Positions 32,237 to 42,259 of a DNA stretch of 64,000 nt are shown here, one piece after another. Position 1 is the first letter of the stretch, and each line of letters begins with the position of its first letter. Under the pieces are notes generated by a model that saw nothing but the letters and a program-made list of their open reading frames with translations, made no database searches and was not told where the DNA came from. The DNA comes from Kaistella montana. GTDB lineage: Bacteria; Bacteroidota; Bacteroidia; Flavobacteriales; Weeksellaceae. The stretch is taken from positions 744,001 through 808,000 of the forward strand of contig NZ_JANFQP010000001.1 of assembly GCF_024436175.1 (NCBI RefSeq). Reading direction: 5' to 3'. Both the position numbers and the translations under genes were made by a program.

Positions 32237-34009
32237 TTAAAGCGGTTTTACCAATTCTAAAAACCATTCTTTCACTTCGCCTTCCAAATCGTCGGCTAAT
32301 TTCTCTTTACACCAATCGTGGTAAGCATTTAACCAATTTCTTTCAGGTTCTGTAAGCAAAGAAATTTCAATCACATTACGGTCAAATGGACAAATGGTGA
32401 GGGTTTCGAATTCATAAAAAGTTCCGAATTCGGTTTGTTCCACTTCTTTTACGGCAATCAGATTTTCGTGACGAATTCCGTAGTGGTTTTCCCAATAAAA
32501 TCCAGGTTCATTTGAAATCACCATTCCAGGAATCAACTCTTGGAAATTCATGTCTTTACGGATGTTTTGAGGGCCTTCATGTACGTTCATGAAACTTCCA
32601 ACACCGTGTCCGGTACCGTGGTTATAATCTTTTCCTTCTTTCCAAAGTGCAAGTCTCGCAAAAGCATCCAACTGAACGCCGCGAGTTCCTTTAGGAAATT
32701 TCACCATCGATAGCTGAATCATTCCTTTGAGAGCTAAAGTACAATTGTGCTTAAATTCATCAGTCACCGCGCCTAAAGCCAAAGTTCTAGTAATATCGGT
32801 AGTTCCTTCCAAATATTGACCTCCAGAATCCACTAAAATAGAAGAATTATTCGTCACCTCTTTGCTGCCTTCTTTCGGAGCTGAATAGTGCATAATGGCT
32901 CCGTTTTCCACATAACCAACGATGCTTCCGAAGCTTTCGCCTACGAAGTTTTTGCCCTCTTTTCTGAAACCATAAAGTTTTTCACCAATGGAATATTCGT
33001 TCATCGGTTCTTTTCCCGCTTGATGAGTGAGCCAATAAAGGAATTTCACCATCGCTACTCCATCGCGCTGCATCACCGTGCGGAAACCTTGCAATTCGGT
33101 TTCATTTTTAATGGCTTTCATTAAATTTCCAGGAACAGGTGCTTTGATGAACGTATTTTTCTCTTTTAAAGCTTCAAAAATCGATTGATTGCTGTTCGGG
33201 GAAACCAATACTTTTTCATTTTGAATTGCTTGAAGTTCGGTGTAGAAATCCTCATAAGGCAACATTTTTACCTGAGAATCATCCATTTGTTTTCTGGCAT
33301 CAGCATCTAGTTTTTCTAAGTCTACAAAGAGTTTTGCTTCGTTTTTGGTGAGTAAAATATAACCTAAAAATACAGGATTCGATTGTACATCGCTTCCGCG
33401 TAAGTTTAAAGTCCATGCGACATCATCCAAACTTGAAATAACATGAACAGAAGCTTGATATTCTTCCATTTTCTGACGAATATCCGATAGTTTTTGAGAA
33501 ACTGATTTTCCGGCTCTTTCCACAGGATGCACAAAAACCGGATTCTTCTGAGCACCAGTATTTCTGTCAGTCCAAACATCTTTTAATAAAGGCAAATCAA
33601 TTAATTCAATATTTTTTTGGGAAAGTTTTTGCTGAAGATCTTCCCAGTTTGCATGTGAAGTTGCGACTGCATTTACGGCTACTTTTCCGCCATTTAGAAG
33701 TTGCGCGATAATCCAGTCGATATATTCCGGAGTGTTTTCTTCACCCATTTTCATCAGTTCGATTCCCGAACCTTTGAGTTCTGCTGCAGCCTGCACAAAA
33801 TATCTTCCATCGGTCCACAAACCTGCTTTATCCTTCGTGAAAACTACAAAACCCGCCGAACCTGTAAATCCGGAAATCCAGCTGCGTTCTTGCCATTCTT
33901 TGGGCAAATATTCGCTCATGTGTGGATCTGCAGAATAAACGATGAAGGCATCGATGTTGTTTTCTGTCATTTTCTGGCGCAATGCCGATATTTTTTCTAA
34001 TGAAGTCAT
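32237..34009 (-). CDS. pepP: Xaa-Pro aminopeptidase P (M24 family)
   Basis: A 590-residue metallopeptidase that removes N-terminal residues before proline. It is the long, three-domain APP1-like form: two creatinase-type N-terminal domains (about 1-300), then the M24 pita-bread catalytic domain with LVDSGGQYLEGTTDITR (metal Asp pair), NHGTGHGVGSF (His), SNEPGFYWENHYGIRHENL (Glu and His region), and a C-terminal tail. No signal peptide; cytoplasmic. A terminator follows it. Confidence 0.9.
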   Translation of the reverse strand: MTSLEKISALRQKMTENNIDAFIVYSADPHMSEYLPKEWQERSWISGFTGSAGFVVFTKDKAGLWTDGRYFVQAAAELKGSGIELMKMGEENTPEYIDWIIAQLLNGGKVAVNAVATSHANWEDLQQKLSQKNIELIDLPLLKDVWTDRNTGAQKNPVFVHPVERAGKSVSQKLSDIRQKMEEYQASVHVISSLDDVAWTLNLRGSDVQSNPVFLGYILLTKNEAKLFVDLEKLDADARKQMDDSQVKMLPYEDFYTELQAIQNEKVLVSPNSNQSIFEALKEKNTFIKAPVPGNLMKAIKNETELQGFRTVMQRDGVAMVKFLYWLTHQAGKEPMNEYSIGEKLYGFRKEGKNFVGESFGSIVGYVENGAIMHYSAPKEGSKEVTNNSSILVDSGGQYLEGTTDITRTLALGAVTDEFKHNCTLALKGMIQLSMVKFPKGTRGVQLDAFARLALWKEGKDYNHGTGHGVGSFMNVHEGPQNIRKDMNFQELIPGMVISNEPGFYWENHYGIRHENLIAVKEVEQTEFGTFYEFETLTICPFDRNVIEISLLTEPERNWLNAYHDWCKEKLADDLEGEVKEWFLELVKPL

Positions 34010-34121
34010 AATCGCTAAATTTTGCGTGAATTTACGAAGAAAATGAGAATTGAAGGTGGATTTAAGACTTAAATTTTTCCTAAAATAAAGTATCCATCAG
34101 AAAATTCTTAGCTTTTAAACC

Positions 34122-34158
34122 AAAAAAAAGTGTACCGAAACCAAGTTCAGTACACTTT
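34122..34158 (-). terminator. Terminator after the TPR gene
   Basis: AAAGTGTAC (34127-34135) pairs perfectly with GTACACTTT (34150-34158); a T-run follows on the minus strand. It lies 30 bp past the TPR stop codon. Confidence 0.75.
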
Positions 34159-34187
34159 ATATTAATTGATTAAAAAACTGTTTCGGA

Positions 34188-35576
34188 TTATTTTCCGGCA
34201 GCTTTCATTGCAGCTTCTTTTGCTTTGAATTCTTGGAATTTAGCATCCTTTTTATTGGATAAATAAAGACCTTTCAACAAAGTAACCGCATCGATACTTT
34301 CTGAATCGTTTTCGTACCATTTTTCAGCGTACGGAAGTGCTGCAGCTAATCTTGCTCTTCTTGCTTCGATGATTTTGTTGGCAGCCTCAGTTTTACCTGC
34401 TTTTTTTGCAGCGTTGTATTCATCAATCGCTTTAGCATCATCACCCATTGTTACATAGGTAAGGTTTTGCCAAGCTTGCGCAAAATTAGGTTTCAACTCA
34501 ACTGCTTTTTTGTAAGAAGCGATGGCATCATTCACTGTAGCTGGATCTTTACTTTGAAGCACACCAAGGTTGTACCAGTTGTTTGCATCTGTTGGGTTTT
34601 TCTCAGTCTGAACTTTTAGGTTCTTCACAAACTCATCCATTTTTCCGGATTTGTAATAAGCGGTACCTTGAAGTTCTGAAAGTTTAGCACTTGCAGGGAA
34701 TTTCTTCAATCCTTTATCAATTAATGCCAAAGCATCATCAGTTTTACCTGCTTCGATCAACAAAGCTGCATTGGTTTCATACAATTCTTTCTCAATGCTT
34801 GGTGATGTTTCGGATTTGAAATCGGTATAATCGGAAGCAGCTCCCATTTTTTTATACAAATCCCATGAAGTTTTATCTAAAGCATCTTCAGCACCAGTTT
34901 TTTTGTTTTTTGCAACATAAGTAGTGTTCACTCCGGTGTAACCAGACTCGATCAAATCGTTGTAAACAGCGATTGCTTCATCTTTTTTATCACCCAAAGC
35001 ATAGTTAAGCCCTGAATAATAAAGATATTGTTTGTTATCTTGACCACCTGCTTTCAACAAGTCGTACACTTCTTTGAATTTAGGAGCTGCAGTTGCGTAA
35101 TTTTTAGCATTATACGCATCCATTGCGGCTTTATTGGCTGCATCGATCAATGGATTGATGGTGTTACCAATTTTCCCGGTTAAAGTTGTAGAGTAAGCTT
35201 CTTCTTTCAAACCTTGAATTCCGGATTGGTCAGCAGCTGCTTTTCCAACGAAATATACTTTGTTTTTAGAAGCATCTTTTCCGGTATAAATTTTATTTTT
35301 ACCCAAGTCGCTCATTTTGGCAAGATAAGTTGCACCATCGGCGTTTTTGCCAGATTTCAAAAGTGCTAAACCTTTTGCATAGTAATATTGCTCCTGAACG
35401 GAAGGCTCCAACAAATGGGTTTTCCCTGCCATTACCGATTCAGCTGCTGAGATCTGCGCATTGGCAGTTGCAACATCTCCCGCATCAATTGCTTTCACAG
35501 CTGCTGCGATTTCTTTCTTTTGTGCAAATGCAATGGTTGCTGAAACGAGTGCAATGCTTAAAAATATTTTTTTCAT
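34188..35576 (-). CDS. Exported tetratricopeptide-repeat protein
   Basis: A 462-residue protein with a signal peptide (MKKIFLSIALVSATIAFAQ). The mature part consists of helical TPR repeats; NWYNLGVLQSKDPATVNDAI and SYKKAVELKPNFAQAWQNL are the clearest. It is Ala/Lys-rich and probably periplasmic, serving as a protein-interaction scaffold; no partner is evident. The start is the ATG at 35574-35576, since the signal peptide begins there and the frame upstream is unconserved. It is 28 bp downstream of gyrA and may be co-transcribed, but has its own terminator. Confidence 0.8.
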   Translation of the reverse strand: MKKIFLSIALVSATIAFAQKKEIAAAVKAIDAGDVATANAQISAAESVMAGKTHLLEPSVQEQYYYAKGLALLKSGKNADGATYLAKMSDLGKNKIYTGKDASKNKVYFVGKAAADQSGIQGLKEEAYSTTLTGKIGNTINPLIDAANKAAMDAYNAKNYATAAPKFKEVYDLLKAGGQDNKQYLYYSGLNYALGDKKDEAIAVYNDLIESGYTGVNTTYVAKNKKTGAEDALDKTSWDLYKKMGAASDYTDFKSETSPSIEKELYETNAALLIEAGKTDDALALIDKGLKKFPASAKLSELQGTAYYKSGKMDEFVKNLKVQTEKNPTDANNWYNLGVLQSKDPATVNDAIASYKKAVELKPNFAQAWQNLTYVTMGDDAKAIDEYNAAKKAGKTEAANKIIEARRARLAAALPYAEKWYENDSESIDAVTLLKGLYLSNKKDAKFQEFKAKEAAMKAAGK

Positions 35577-35604
35577 GATATTTAAATTAAAAAAATGGTT
35601 GGTA

Positions 35605-38268
35605 TTATTCTGATTCCTCGGAATCATTTTCATCTTCTATTTTTTTGTTTTCTTCTGCTTCTTGATCTTCAATTTTTTTCAGATATTCGGCATCACCCAT
35701 GTTGCTGATGGAATTATCGCCGGTTTGCGGAGCATCTTTAAACTCAGGAAGAACCGCATCTACCGCTCCTGGAAGATCAGCTTCCGGGTTTTCGGTTTCT
35801 TCGACTTCTTCTACATCTTTATCCATTTCCACTTTGGCGATGGCCGCGATAGAGTCGTTGTTTTTAAGGTTGATGACTTTCACCCCTTGAGTATTTCTAC
35901 CCATCACACGCATTTCGTTCATTCCCATTCTAATCGCAACACCGGATTTATTGATGATCATTAATCCATCTTCATCGGTTACGTTTTGGATAGCAATCAA
36001 ATTACCTGTTTTTTCGGTAATATTTAAAGTGATTACACCTTTTCCTCCACGGTTGGTAACACGGTAATCTTCCACTGCGGTACGTTTACCATATCCGTTC
36101 TCGGAAACCACCAAAACGGTTTCATTCTGCACATCGTTCACAACAATCATACCAATAACTTCATCGTTGTCTTCCAAGGAGATTCCACGAACACCGATAG
36201 ATCCTCTTCCTACTGCTCTTGCCTTTTCTTCAGGGAAACGGATACATTTACCGTTTTTGGTAGCAATCATAATCTCGGAATTACCGTTGGTTAATCTTGC
36301 TCCTAATAATTGGTCATTATCTCGGATTTCAATTGCATTTACCCCGTTTGTTCTTGGTCTTGAATACGCTTCCAAAGAAGTTTTTTTGATGGTACCGTTC
36401 TTGGTAATCATCACCACATTCATTTGGTTGATATAATCGACGTCTTTCAAATCATTGGTTCGGATGTAAGCTTTAATTTTATCATCCGGTTCAATGTTGA
36501 TCAAGTTTTGAACGGCTCTTCCTTTTGCGGTTTTAGAACCTTCAGGAATTTCAAATACTCTTAACCAGAAACATTTTCCTTTTTCAGTAAAGAACAACAT
36601 GTACTGGTGATTGGTCGCCGCCACGATGTATTCAAGGAAATCTTCGTCTCTGGTCGTTGCAGCACGGTTTCCTACGCCGCCTCTACTTTGAACTTTATAT
36701 TCGGAAAGTGAAGTTCTTTTGATATAACCAGCGTGAGAAATGGTAAGAACCACTTTTTCATCAGGAATAAGGTCTTCAATTGACATTTCGCCACCTGAAT
36801 AATCGATTTCCGAACGTCTTTCGTCGCCGTATTTTTCTTTAATTTCTAATAATTCGGTTTTGATGATCTCAAAACGTCTTCCTTCATTCGATAAAATATC
36901 TTCGTAATCTTTAATCAAATTCATGATTTCTTCATACTCCGCACGGATTTTGTCGAGCTCCATTCCGGTCAATCTCGCCAATCTTAAATCCAAGATAGCT
37001 TGAGCTTGAAGTTCAGAAAGATCAAATTCTTTCATCAAACCTTCTTTCGCTTCCGCCGGATTCGAACTGTGACGAATGATAGCAATAGCTTTATCCAAGT
37101 CATCCTGAGTTCCGATTACCTTCATGAAACCTTCAAGAATATGCGCTCTTTCTTTGGCTTTTCTGAGTTCGTATTCGGTTCTTCTTACTATGATTACATG
37201 TCGGTGATCTACGAAATGATGGATGATATCCTTTAAATTCAACTGCTCCGGTCTTCCTTTTACCAATGCGATGTTATTCACACTGAAAGAAGTTTGAAGC
37301 GAAGTATATTTATAAAGCATGTTGAGAACAACATTCGGAATTGCATCGTTTTTCAATTCGTAAACGATTCTTAAACCACGACGGTCAGATTCATCACGGA
37401 TTTCATAGATTCCTGGGATTTTTTCGTCTTTTACGAGTTCGGCTGTTCTCGCGATCATTTCGGCTTTGTTCACCTGATAAGGGATTTCCGTAATGATAAT
37501 CGCGTTTCTGTTGCCTACTTCTTCGAAATTCACTTTAGCACGAAGAACAATTCGTCCTCTTCCAGTATGGAAAGCATCACGAACGCCGTCGTAACCATAA
37601 ATAATACCACCAGTTGGGAAATCCGGAGCGATGATGTGCTTCATCAACTCATCAATTGTAATATCTCTATTATCAATATAAGCTACGATAGCATCAATAC
37701 TCTCAGAAAGGTTATGAGGAGCCATATTGGTCGCCATACCTACTGCGATACCCGATGCACCATTGACCAAAAGATTAGGCACTTTTGTAGGCATTACGGA
37801 AGGCTCCGTCATGGAATCATCGAAGTTGTTTTGGAAATCTACTGTTTCTTTATCTAAATCAGCAAGAATTTCATCGGAAATCTTTTTCAATCGAGCTTCC
37901 GTGTAACGCATTGCTGCAGGCGGATCACCATCCATTGAACCAAAGTTACCTTGCCCGTCAACTTGCGGATAACGCAAACTCCATGGTTGTGCCATTCTCA
38001 CCATCGCATCATAAACCGAGGAGTCCCCGTGTGGATGGTATTTACCAAGTACATCCCCAACAATTCTGGCAGATTTAAGGTATTTTCTGTTTGAAAAAAC
38101 ACCTAATCCGTACATACCGTATAAAACTCTTCTGTGAACAGGCTTCAAGCCATCTCTTACATCGGGTAACGCTCTGGAAACAATTACCGACATCGAATAA
38201 TCGATATAAGAGGATTTCATTTCATCAACAATGTTGATAGGTATTAACCTTTCTCCTTCTTTATGCAT
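35605..38268 (-). CDS. gyrA: DNA gyrase subunit A
   Basis: An 887-residue type II topoisomerase subunit that introduces negative supercoils with GyrB. The breakage-reunion domain has [20 protein letters not shown], the quinolone region [16 protein letters not shown] (Ser and Asp at the usual wild-type positions), and the catalytic Tyr in AMRYTEARL. The C-terminal beta-pinwheel has six blades, with the GyrA box NRGGKG. The C-terminal acidic tail ([21 protein letters not shown] region) is typical of Bacteroidota. ATG 38266-38268 ([10 protein letters not shown]) is chosen over an earlier Met because the conserved N-terminus begins here. Confidence 0.95.
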   Translation of the reverse strand: MHKEGERLIPINIVDEMKSSYIDYSMSVIVSRALPDVRDGLKPVHRRVLYGMYGLGVFSNRKYLKSARIVGDVLGKYHPHGDSSVYDAMVRMAQPWSLRYPQVDGQGNFGSMDGDPPAAMRYTEARLKKISDEILADLDKETVDFQNNFDDSMTEPSVMPTKVPNLLVNGASGIAVGMATNMAPHNLSESIDAIVAYIDNRDITIDELMKHIIAPDFPTGGIIYGYDGVRDAFHTGRGRIVLRAKVNFEEVGNRNAIIITEIPYQVNKAEMIARTAELVKDEKIPGIYEIRDESDRRGLRIVYELKNDAIPNVVLNMLYKYTSLQTSFSVNNIALVKGRPEQLNLKDIIHHFVDHRHVIIVRRTEYELRKAKERAHILEGFMKVIGTQDDLDKAIAIIRHSSNPAEAKEGLMKEFDLSELQAQAILDLRLARLTGMELDKIRAEYEEIMNLIKDYEDILSNEGRRFEIIKTELLEIKEKYGDERRSEIDYSGGEMSIEDLIPDEKVVLTISHAGYIKRTSLSEYKVQSRGGVGNRAATTRDEDFLEYIVAATNHQYMLFFTEKGKCFWLRVFEIPEGSKTAKGRAVQNLINIEPDDKIKAYIRTNDLKDVDYINQMNVVMITKNGTIKKTSLEAYSRPRTNGVNAIEIRDNDQLLGARLTNGNSEIMIATKNGKCIRFPEEKARAVGRGSIGVRGISLEDNDEVIGMIVVNDVQNETVLVVSENGYGKRTAVEDYRVTNRGGKGVITLNITEKTGNLIAIQNVTDEDGLMIINKSGVAIRMGMNEMRVMGRNTQGVKVINLKNNDSIAAIAKVEMDKDVEEVEETENPEADLPGAVDAVLPEFKDAPQTGDNSISNMGDAEYLKKIEDQEAEENKKIEDENDSEESE

Positions 38269-38418
38269 AATATTTTTTAATAAAATGAAAATCAAACAGT
38301 TATAAAACCGCTTGATCATTCTTATTTTTCTAATTTTAAGAACGGGCTAATTTACGAAAATTTTAGCGATTTTTGCGCAGAATTTATCAACAAAAAATCT
38401 TAATAAAAGTTAAAAATC

Positions 38419-38736
38419 ATGAGCGTTTTAAGTCTTACTTTTCATTCTACCAACAACATCGGACCTTCTTGGGATCGCTATACCGAAAACAACCTCTTCG
38501 AAATGATCGAAAACCTGATGGATGTTGAAAAATACATTCTTTCTGAAGTAGAAAGCGACATGATTGACGAAGGCAAAAACACCAATCTTTTGTTGGTATT
38601 CGACAACAGCGAGAAACGCCAAGATTTCATAGAAATCGAGCTGCAAAACATCACCGAAAGAATCGAAAGCGAATTCGGAGAGGAAGTAATGGTTTTCGTG
38701 ACTTTACTGAACCCGAAAAAACAAAGATTTAATTAA
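38419..38736 (+). CDS. DUF4286 family protein
   Basis: A 105-residue small cytoplasmic protein (SVLSLTFHSTNNIGPSWDRY, DVEKYILSEVESDMIDEGKN, EEVMVFVTLLNPKKQRFN). It matches DUF4286, found across Bacteroidota, of unknown function; the beta-alpha-beta layout resembles a small dimeric ferredoxin-like fold. Transcribed divergently from gyrA over a 150-bp spacer and convergent with the mutarotase gene, which overlaps it by 4 bp. Confidence 0.75.
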   Translation: MSVLSLTFHSTNNIGPSWDRYTENNLFEMIENLMDVEKYILSEVESDMIDEGKNTNLLLVFDNSEKRQDFIEIELQNITERIESEFGEEVMVFVTLLNPKKQRFN

Positions 38737-39584
38737 AAGAATTCAACACTCCACTCGTGAGACTGAATTGAGCCAGGTTCCAGATTAAGAATTCCTTCTT
38801 TTTCTTCAATTTTACCTGAAGATTGGTGACTATCCGCAAGTCCGAGCCAAGGTTCAATACAAATAAAAGGCGCATTTTTCTTGGTCCAAATTCCGAGAAA
38901 AGGGAAGTCAGGAAAGCTTACTTTTAATTTCGGAACATTATTTTTAAGTAAAGTCAAATTCGAAGTGGTTGAATTTTTCAAAACAATCGCATCTTGCTCG
39001 AATAAAGAATAGTTCGAAGGAAGAATTTTGCCTTCCAAAGCAACTTCTTTTGTTTCACCGGAGAATAAATTATCGGACAGTTTGTGGGAAATTAAATTCT
39101 CTGATTGATCAAATTCTAAACTGTAATTTTCAAAGTCTCCATCTATAGAAAAAGCAGGATGCGCACCGATTGAATAATACATTTTCTTACTTGAAGCATT
39201 GCTTACAATATATTTTATAAACAATTTATTTTCAATGATATTATATTGAATACTTAAAGTAAATTCGAATGGATAAACTTCAAGGGTTTTCTCTGAATAT
39301 TTTAAAGTAAAAGTAGCAGAATCATCTGTTTTTTCAGTGATCTCAAATTCACATTCTCTTGCAAAACCATGTTTCGGCAATTGGTATTTTCGACCTTCAA
39401 ATTCATAAGAATCATTCTTCAATCCACCAATAATCGGAAACAAAACCGGCGAAGTTTTATCCCAAAAATTCCGGTCGATTTCCCAGAGATAATTTTCTTT
39501 TCCTTTAAATATTGAAACCAATTCCGCACCTTTTGGGCTGATTTCCACTTTCAGAAATTCATTCTTTATGGTAATATTCTCCAT
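38733..39584 (-). CDS. Aldose 1-epimerase family (mutarotase-like) protein
   Basis: A 283-residue galactose-mutarotase-superfamily protein: ISPKGAELVSIFKGKENYLW, PVLFPIIGGLK, YQLPKHGFAR, YSIGAHPAFSIDG, and CIEPWLGLADSH are the conserved blocks, including the His of KHGFAR, His of GAHPAF and Glu of CIEPW. It would interconvert alpha and beta sugar anomers; the subgroup acts on sugars or sugar phosphates, substrate unknown. Its 3' end overlaps the opposing DUF4286 gene by 4 bp. Confidence 0.85.
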   Translation of the reverse strand: MENITIKNEFLKVEISPKGAELVSIFKGKENYLWEIDRNFWDKTSPVLFPIIGGLKNDSYEFEGRKYQLPKHGFARECEFEITEKTDDSATFTLKYSEKTLEVYPFEFTLSIQYNIIENKLFIKYIVSNASSKKMYYSIGAHPAFSIDGDFENYSLEFDQSENLISHKLSDNLFSGETKEVALEGKILPSNYSLFEQDAIVLKNSTTSNLTLLKNNVPKLKVSFPDFPFLGIWTKKNAPFICIEPWLGLADSHQSSGKIEEKEGILNLEPGSIQSHEWSVEFF

Positions 39585-39595
39585 TCAATTTTAAT

Positions 39596-40630
39596 TTAAA
39601 TCACCTCTAAAAACCTCATGGTATCAACATTGTCAGCATAAACATCCAGTCCAGGATTTTGTGCTTCACCCAACGAAATAGAATCCAATCCTAACTCCGG
39701 TTTGGCGACAATCGCTTGAATATTTTCTTCGTTTTCACGAATAAATTGTTGTACTTCTTCGATCGAGGAATATCTTGAAAAATTAATTACAGAAAGCGGC
39801 GAAAATAAATCATCGTCTTCCTTCAACATCACGAAATTGTTATCCCAGAATTTCACTTGATTCAGCAAATAAACTGCGCGGTTGTATTCGTAATTATTGG
39901 CGTATTTATGGTGGTTAATGACTTCTTTAAAATTCAAAAAGTTCTCAAAAATAATATCAACTTTCAGGTCTTCAGGAATAAAAAGTCGTGTCACATTTCT
40001 ACATCCCAAACCATAATATCTAAAAATATCTTCCGCCAAAAGTTGCAATTCAGCTTCGGTTTCATCGCCTTTCAAAACAGCAATCGAAGTTCTGTTTTTC
40101 CGAATAATACTCAGGTGATTTTTGAAATAATACTCAAGATATCTCGCTGTATTATTGCTTCCGGTCGCAATTACCGCATCGAAATCTTCGAGTTTTTCTA
40201 CAAATTGAAAAGGAACCGCTCCTTCTGAAAACTCATTCCATTTTTTCAGTAAAAAAGGCAACAACTGTCGGTCTTTCGAAGAAAGTTTAATCAACGGAAT
40301 ATGATTGCTCAAAACCACCGAAATCACATCGTGAAATCCAACCATTGGAATGTTTCCGGCAAGAATCAAACCTACTTTTTTAGAAGTCAGAGGCGTTTTA
40401 TAGTTGGAAAGCCACTGATTTAATTTTTCTTCAGTTAATAAATTCGCCCATTGTCTTAAAGCAAATTTTTGATTTTCAAGGGTAAACCACGAATTTTCAA
40501 TTTCCGATTTTCTCAGTAATGACAATAATTCTTCATCATTTTCATTATAATTTTCGGGGTTTTTATCTAAAAAATTCAAGAGATACGCGCTAAGTTGGCA
40601 AAGCCCTAAAATTTGTTTTTCTCTGTTCAT
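39596..40630 (-). CDS. Acyl-CoA reductase (LuxC family)
   Basis: A 344-residue aldehyde-dehydrogenase-like reductase. VGLILAGNIPMVGFHDVISV, IATGSNNTARYLEYYF and GLGCRNVTRLFIP (catalytic Cys region) match LuxC/acyl-CoA reductase proteins, which reduce acyl-CoA or acyl-AMP to aldehyde with NADPH. Its specific substrate here is unknown. In Flavobacteriia this gene commonly lies divergently from the ferredoxin-serC-serA block, as here (60-bp spacer). Confidence 0.85.
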   Translation of the reverse strand: MNREKQILGLCQLSAYLLNFLDKNPENYNENDEELLSLLRKSEIENSWFTLENQKFALRQWANLLTEEKLNQWLSNYKTPLTSKKVGLILAGNIPMVGFHDVISVVLSNHIPLIKLSSKDRQLLPFLLKKWNEFSEGAVPFQFVEKLEDFDAVIATGSNNTARYLEYYFKNHLSIIRKNRTSIAVLKGDETEAELQLLAEDIFRYYGLGCRNVTRLFIPEDLKVDIIFENFLNFKEVINHHKYANNYEYNRAVYLLNQVKFWDNNFVMLKEDDDLFSPLSVINFSRYSSIEEVQQFIRENEENIQAIVAKPELGLDSISLGEAQNPGLDVYADNVDTMRFLEVI

Positions 40631-40657
40631 TGTATGGGGAAATTGGGGGATTTTACG

Positions 40658-40665
40658 TAAATTTG
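40658..40665 (+). promoter_or_regulatory. -7 box TAAATTTG before the ferredoxin gene
   Basis: TAAATTTG lies 25 bp before the ferredoxin ATG in the 60-bp divergent spacer. A TTG at 40630-40632 is a distant -33 candidate. Confidence 0.4.
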
Positions 40666-40690
40666 TGCAAATTTAAAAAATAAAGTAGCA

Positions 40691-41041
40691 ATGGCTATCA
40701 GAATAACAGACGAATGTATCAATTGTGGAGCTTGTGAACCAGAATGTCCAAATAATGCCATCTATGAAGGCGCTGTAGATTGGAAAGCTTCCGACGGAAC
40801 TGCACTGAAAGGAAGAGTAATAATGAAATCTGGTTTATCAATCGATGCAGATGCTCCGCAAGAACCCGTAAGCGACGATGTCTACTTCATCGTGACTGAT
40901 AAATGTACCGAGTGTAAAGGCTTTCACGAAGAACCTCAATGTGCTGCAGTTTGCCCTGTAGATTGTTGTATTCCGGATGAAGATCATGTAGAATCGGAAG
41001 AAAGTTTATTACAGAAAAAGGCTTTCCTACACGGGGAATAA
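40691..41041 (+). CDS. 4Fe-4S dicluster ferredoxin
   Basis: A 116-residue electron carrier. Two cysteine clusters are visible: CINCGACEPECPNNAIYEG and CTECKGFHEEPQCAAVCPVD, the second with the extended spacing seen in Bacteroidota YfhL-like dicluster ferredoxins. It would hold two [4Fe-4S] clusters; electron partners are unknown. It has a strong terminator and stands between the LuxC-like gene and serC. Confidence 0.9.
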   Translation: MAIRITDECINCGACEPECPNNAIYEGAVDWKASDGTALKGRVIMKSGLSIDADAPQEPVSDDVYFIVTDKCTECKGFHEEPQCAAVCPVDCCIPDEDHVESEESLLQKKAFLHGE

Positions 41042-41050
41042 AACTTTTCC

Positions 41051-41076
41051 GCTCACTTTTTGTGGGCTTTTTTTTT
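41051..41076 (+). terminator. Terminator after ferredoxin
   Basis: GCTCAC (41051-41056) pairs with GTGGGC (41062-41067, one G-T pair) and is followed by nine T's, 10 bp past the stop codon. Confidence 0.75.
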
Positions 41077-41148
41077 AGGTATTTTTATCAATTTATTTTC
41101 ATTGCAGTTTGCTGTAATCTTATCAAATCTCTTAAATAAAAAGTAAAA

Positions 41149-42210
41149 ATGAGTAAAAAACACAATTTCAGTGCAGGTCCTTGTATTCTTCCGCAAGAAG
41201 TTTTCGAAAAATCTGCTCAAGCTATTTTGGATTTCAACGGAATAGGTCTTTCTCTTCTTGAAATTTCGCACAGAAGCAAAGATTTTGTTGCTGTAATGGA
41301 TGAAGCCAGAGCGATCGTAAAACGTTTAATGAATTTGAATGATGATTACGAAGTACTATATTTAGGAGGTGGCGCAAGTTTGCAATTTGTGATGGTTCCT
41401 TTCAATTTGATGAAATCTGAAAATGGAAAAGCAGCTTATCTCGACACTGGAGTTTGGGCAGCCGGAGCGATTAAAGAAGCTAAAAAATTCGGTACCGTCG
41501 ATGTTGTAGGCTCTTCTAAAGAAGATAATTACAGCTTTATTCCTAAAGATTACACCGTAGGAAGCGAATATGATTATTTCCATTGCACTTCCAATAATAC
41601 CATTTACGGAACGCAAATGAAAACCTTCCCGAAAGTGGATACTTTGATGGTTTGCGACATGAGTTCTGATATTTTTTCTCGCCAAATCGATTTTTCACAA
41701 TTTGATTTAATCTATGCCGGTGCACAGAAAAATATGGGCCCTGCTGGAGTTACTTTAGTAGTTGTGAAGAAAGAAATTTTAGGAAAAACAGGACGCGACA
41801 TTCCTTCAATCCTCGATTATTCTCAGCATGTTGCTAAAGAATCCATGTACAATACTCCACCGGTTTTCCCGGTTTATGCATCACTTTTAACGCTGCAACA
41901 TTTAGAAAATAACGGAGGAATTGCTGCTGCAGAAGCCAGAAATGAAGCCAAAGCAAAACTTCTCTATGAAGAAATCGACAGAAATCCGCTTTTTGAAACT
42001 TTCTGCAAAGAAGAAGATCGTTCGTTGATGAATGTTTCTTTCAGGTTGTTGGATGAATCTAAAAAAGAAACCTTCGACAACGCTTGGAAAGCAGCAGGAA
42101 TCAGCGGTTTGAACGGTCACCGAAGCATCGGAGGATACCGTGCAAGTTTATACAATGCTTTGCCAATCGAAAGCGTTCAAGTTTTAGTGGACGTCATGAA
42201 AAACTTATAA
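41149..42210 (+). CDS. serC: Phosphoserine aminotransferase
   Basis: A 353-residue fold-type I PLP enzyme converting 3-phosphohydroxypyruvate and glutamate to phosphoserine. HNFSAGPCILPQEVFEKSAQ, LGGGASLQFVMVPFNLM, and LIYAGAQKNMGPAGVT (PLP Lys in GAQKN) are diagnostic; the C-terminal GHRSIGGYRASLYNALP matches the substrate-binding end. It starts the serC-serA-DUF1015 gene block; serine and possibly pyridoxine synthesis depend on it. Confidence 0.95.
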   Translation: MSKKHNFSAGPCILPQEVFEKSAQAILDFNGIGLSLLEISHRSKDFVAVMDEARAIVKRLMNLNDDYEVLYLGGGASLQFVMVPFNLMKSENGKAAYLDTGVWAAGAIKEAKKFGTVDVVGSSKEDNYSFIPKDYTVGSEYDYFHCTSNNTIYGTQMKTFPKVDTLMVCDMSSDIFSRQIDFSQFDLIYAGAQKNMGPAGVTLVVVKKEILGKTGRDIPSILDYSQHVAKESMYNTPPVFPVYASLLTLQHLENNGGIAAAEARNEAKAKLLYEEIDRNPLFETFCKEEDRSLMNVSFRLLDESKKETFDNAWKAAGISGLNGHRSIGGYRASLYNALPIESVQVLVDVMKNL

Positions 42211-42259
42211 TTAAAAACTTTTTCCAATAAAATCATTCGTAATTTCTCATTAAAATTTT

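Noticed and set aside
41149-42210. Open frames opposite to serC, czcA and gyrA
   Set aside because: They are antisense to well-recognised genes, with composition mirrored from the real codons.
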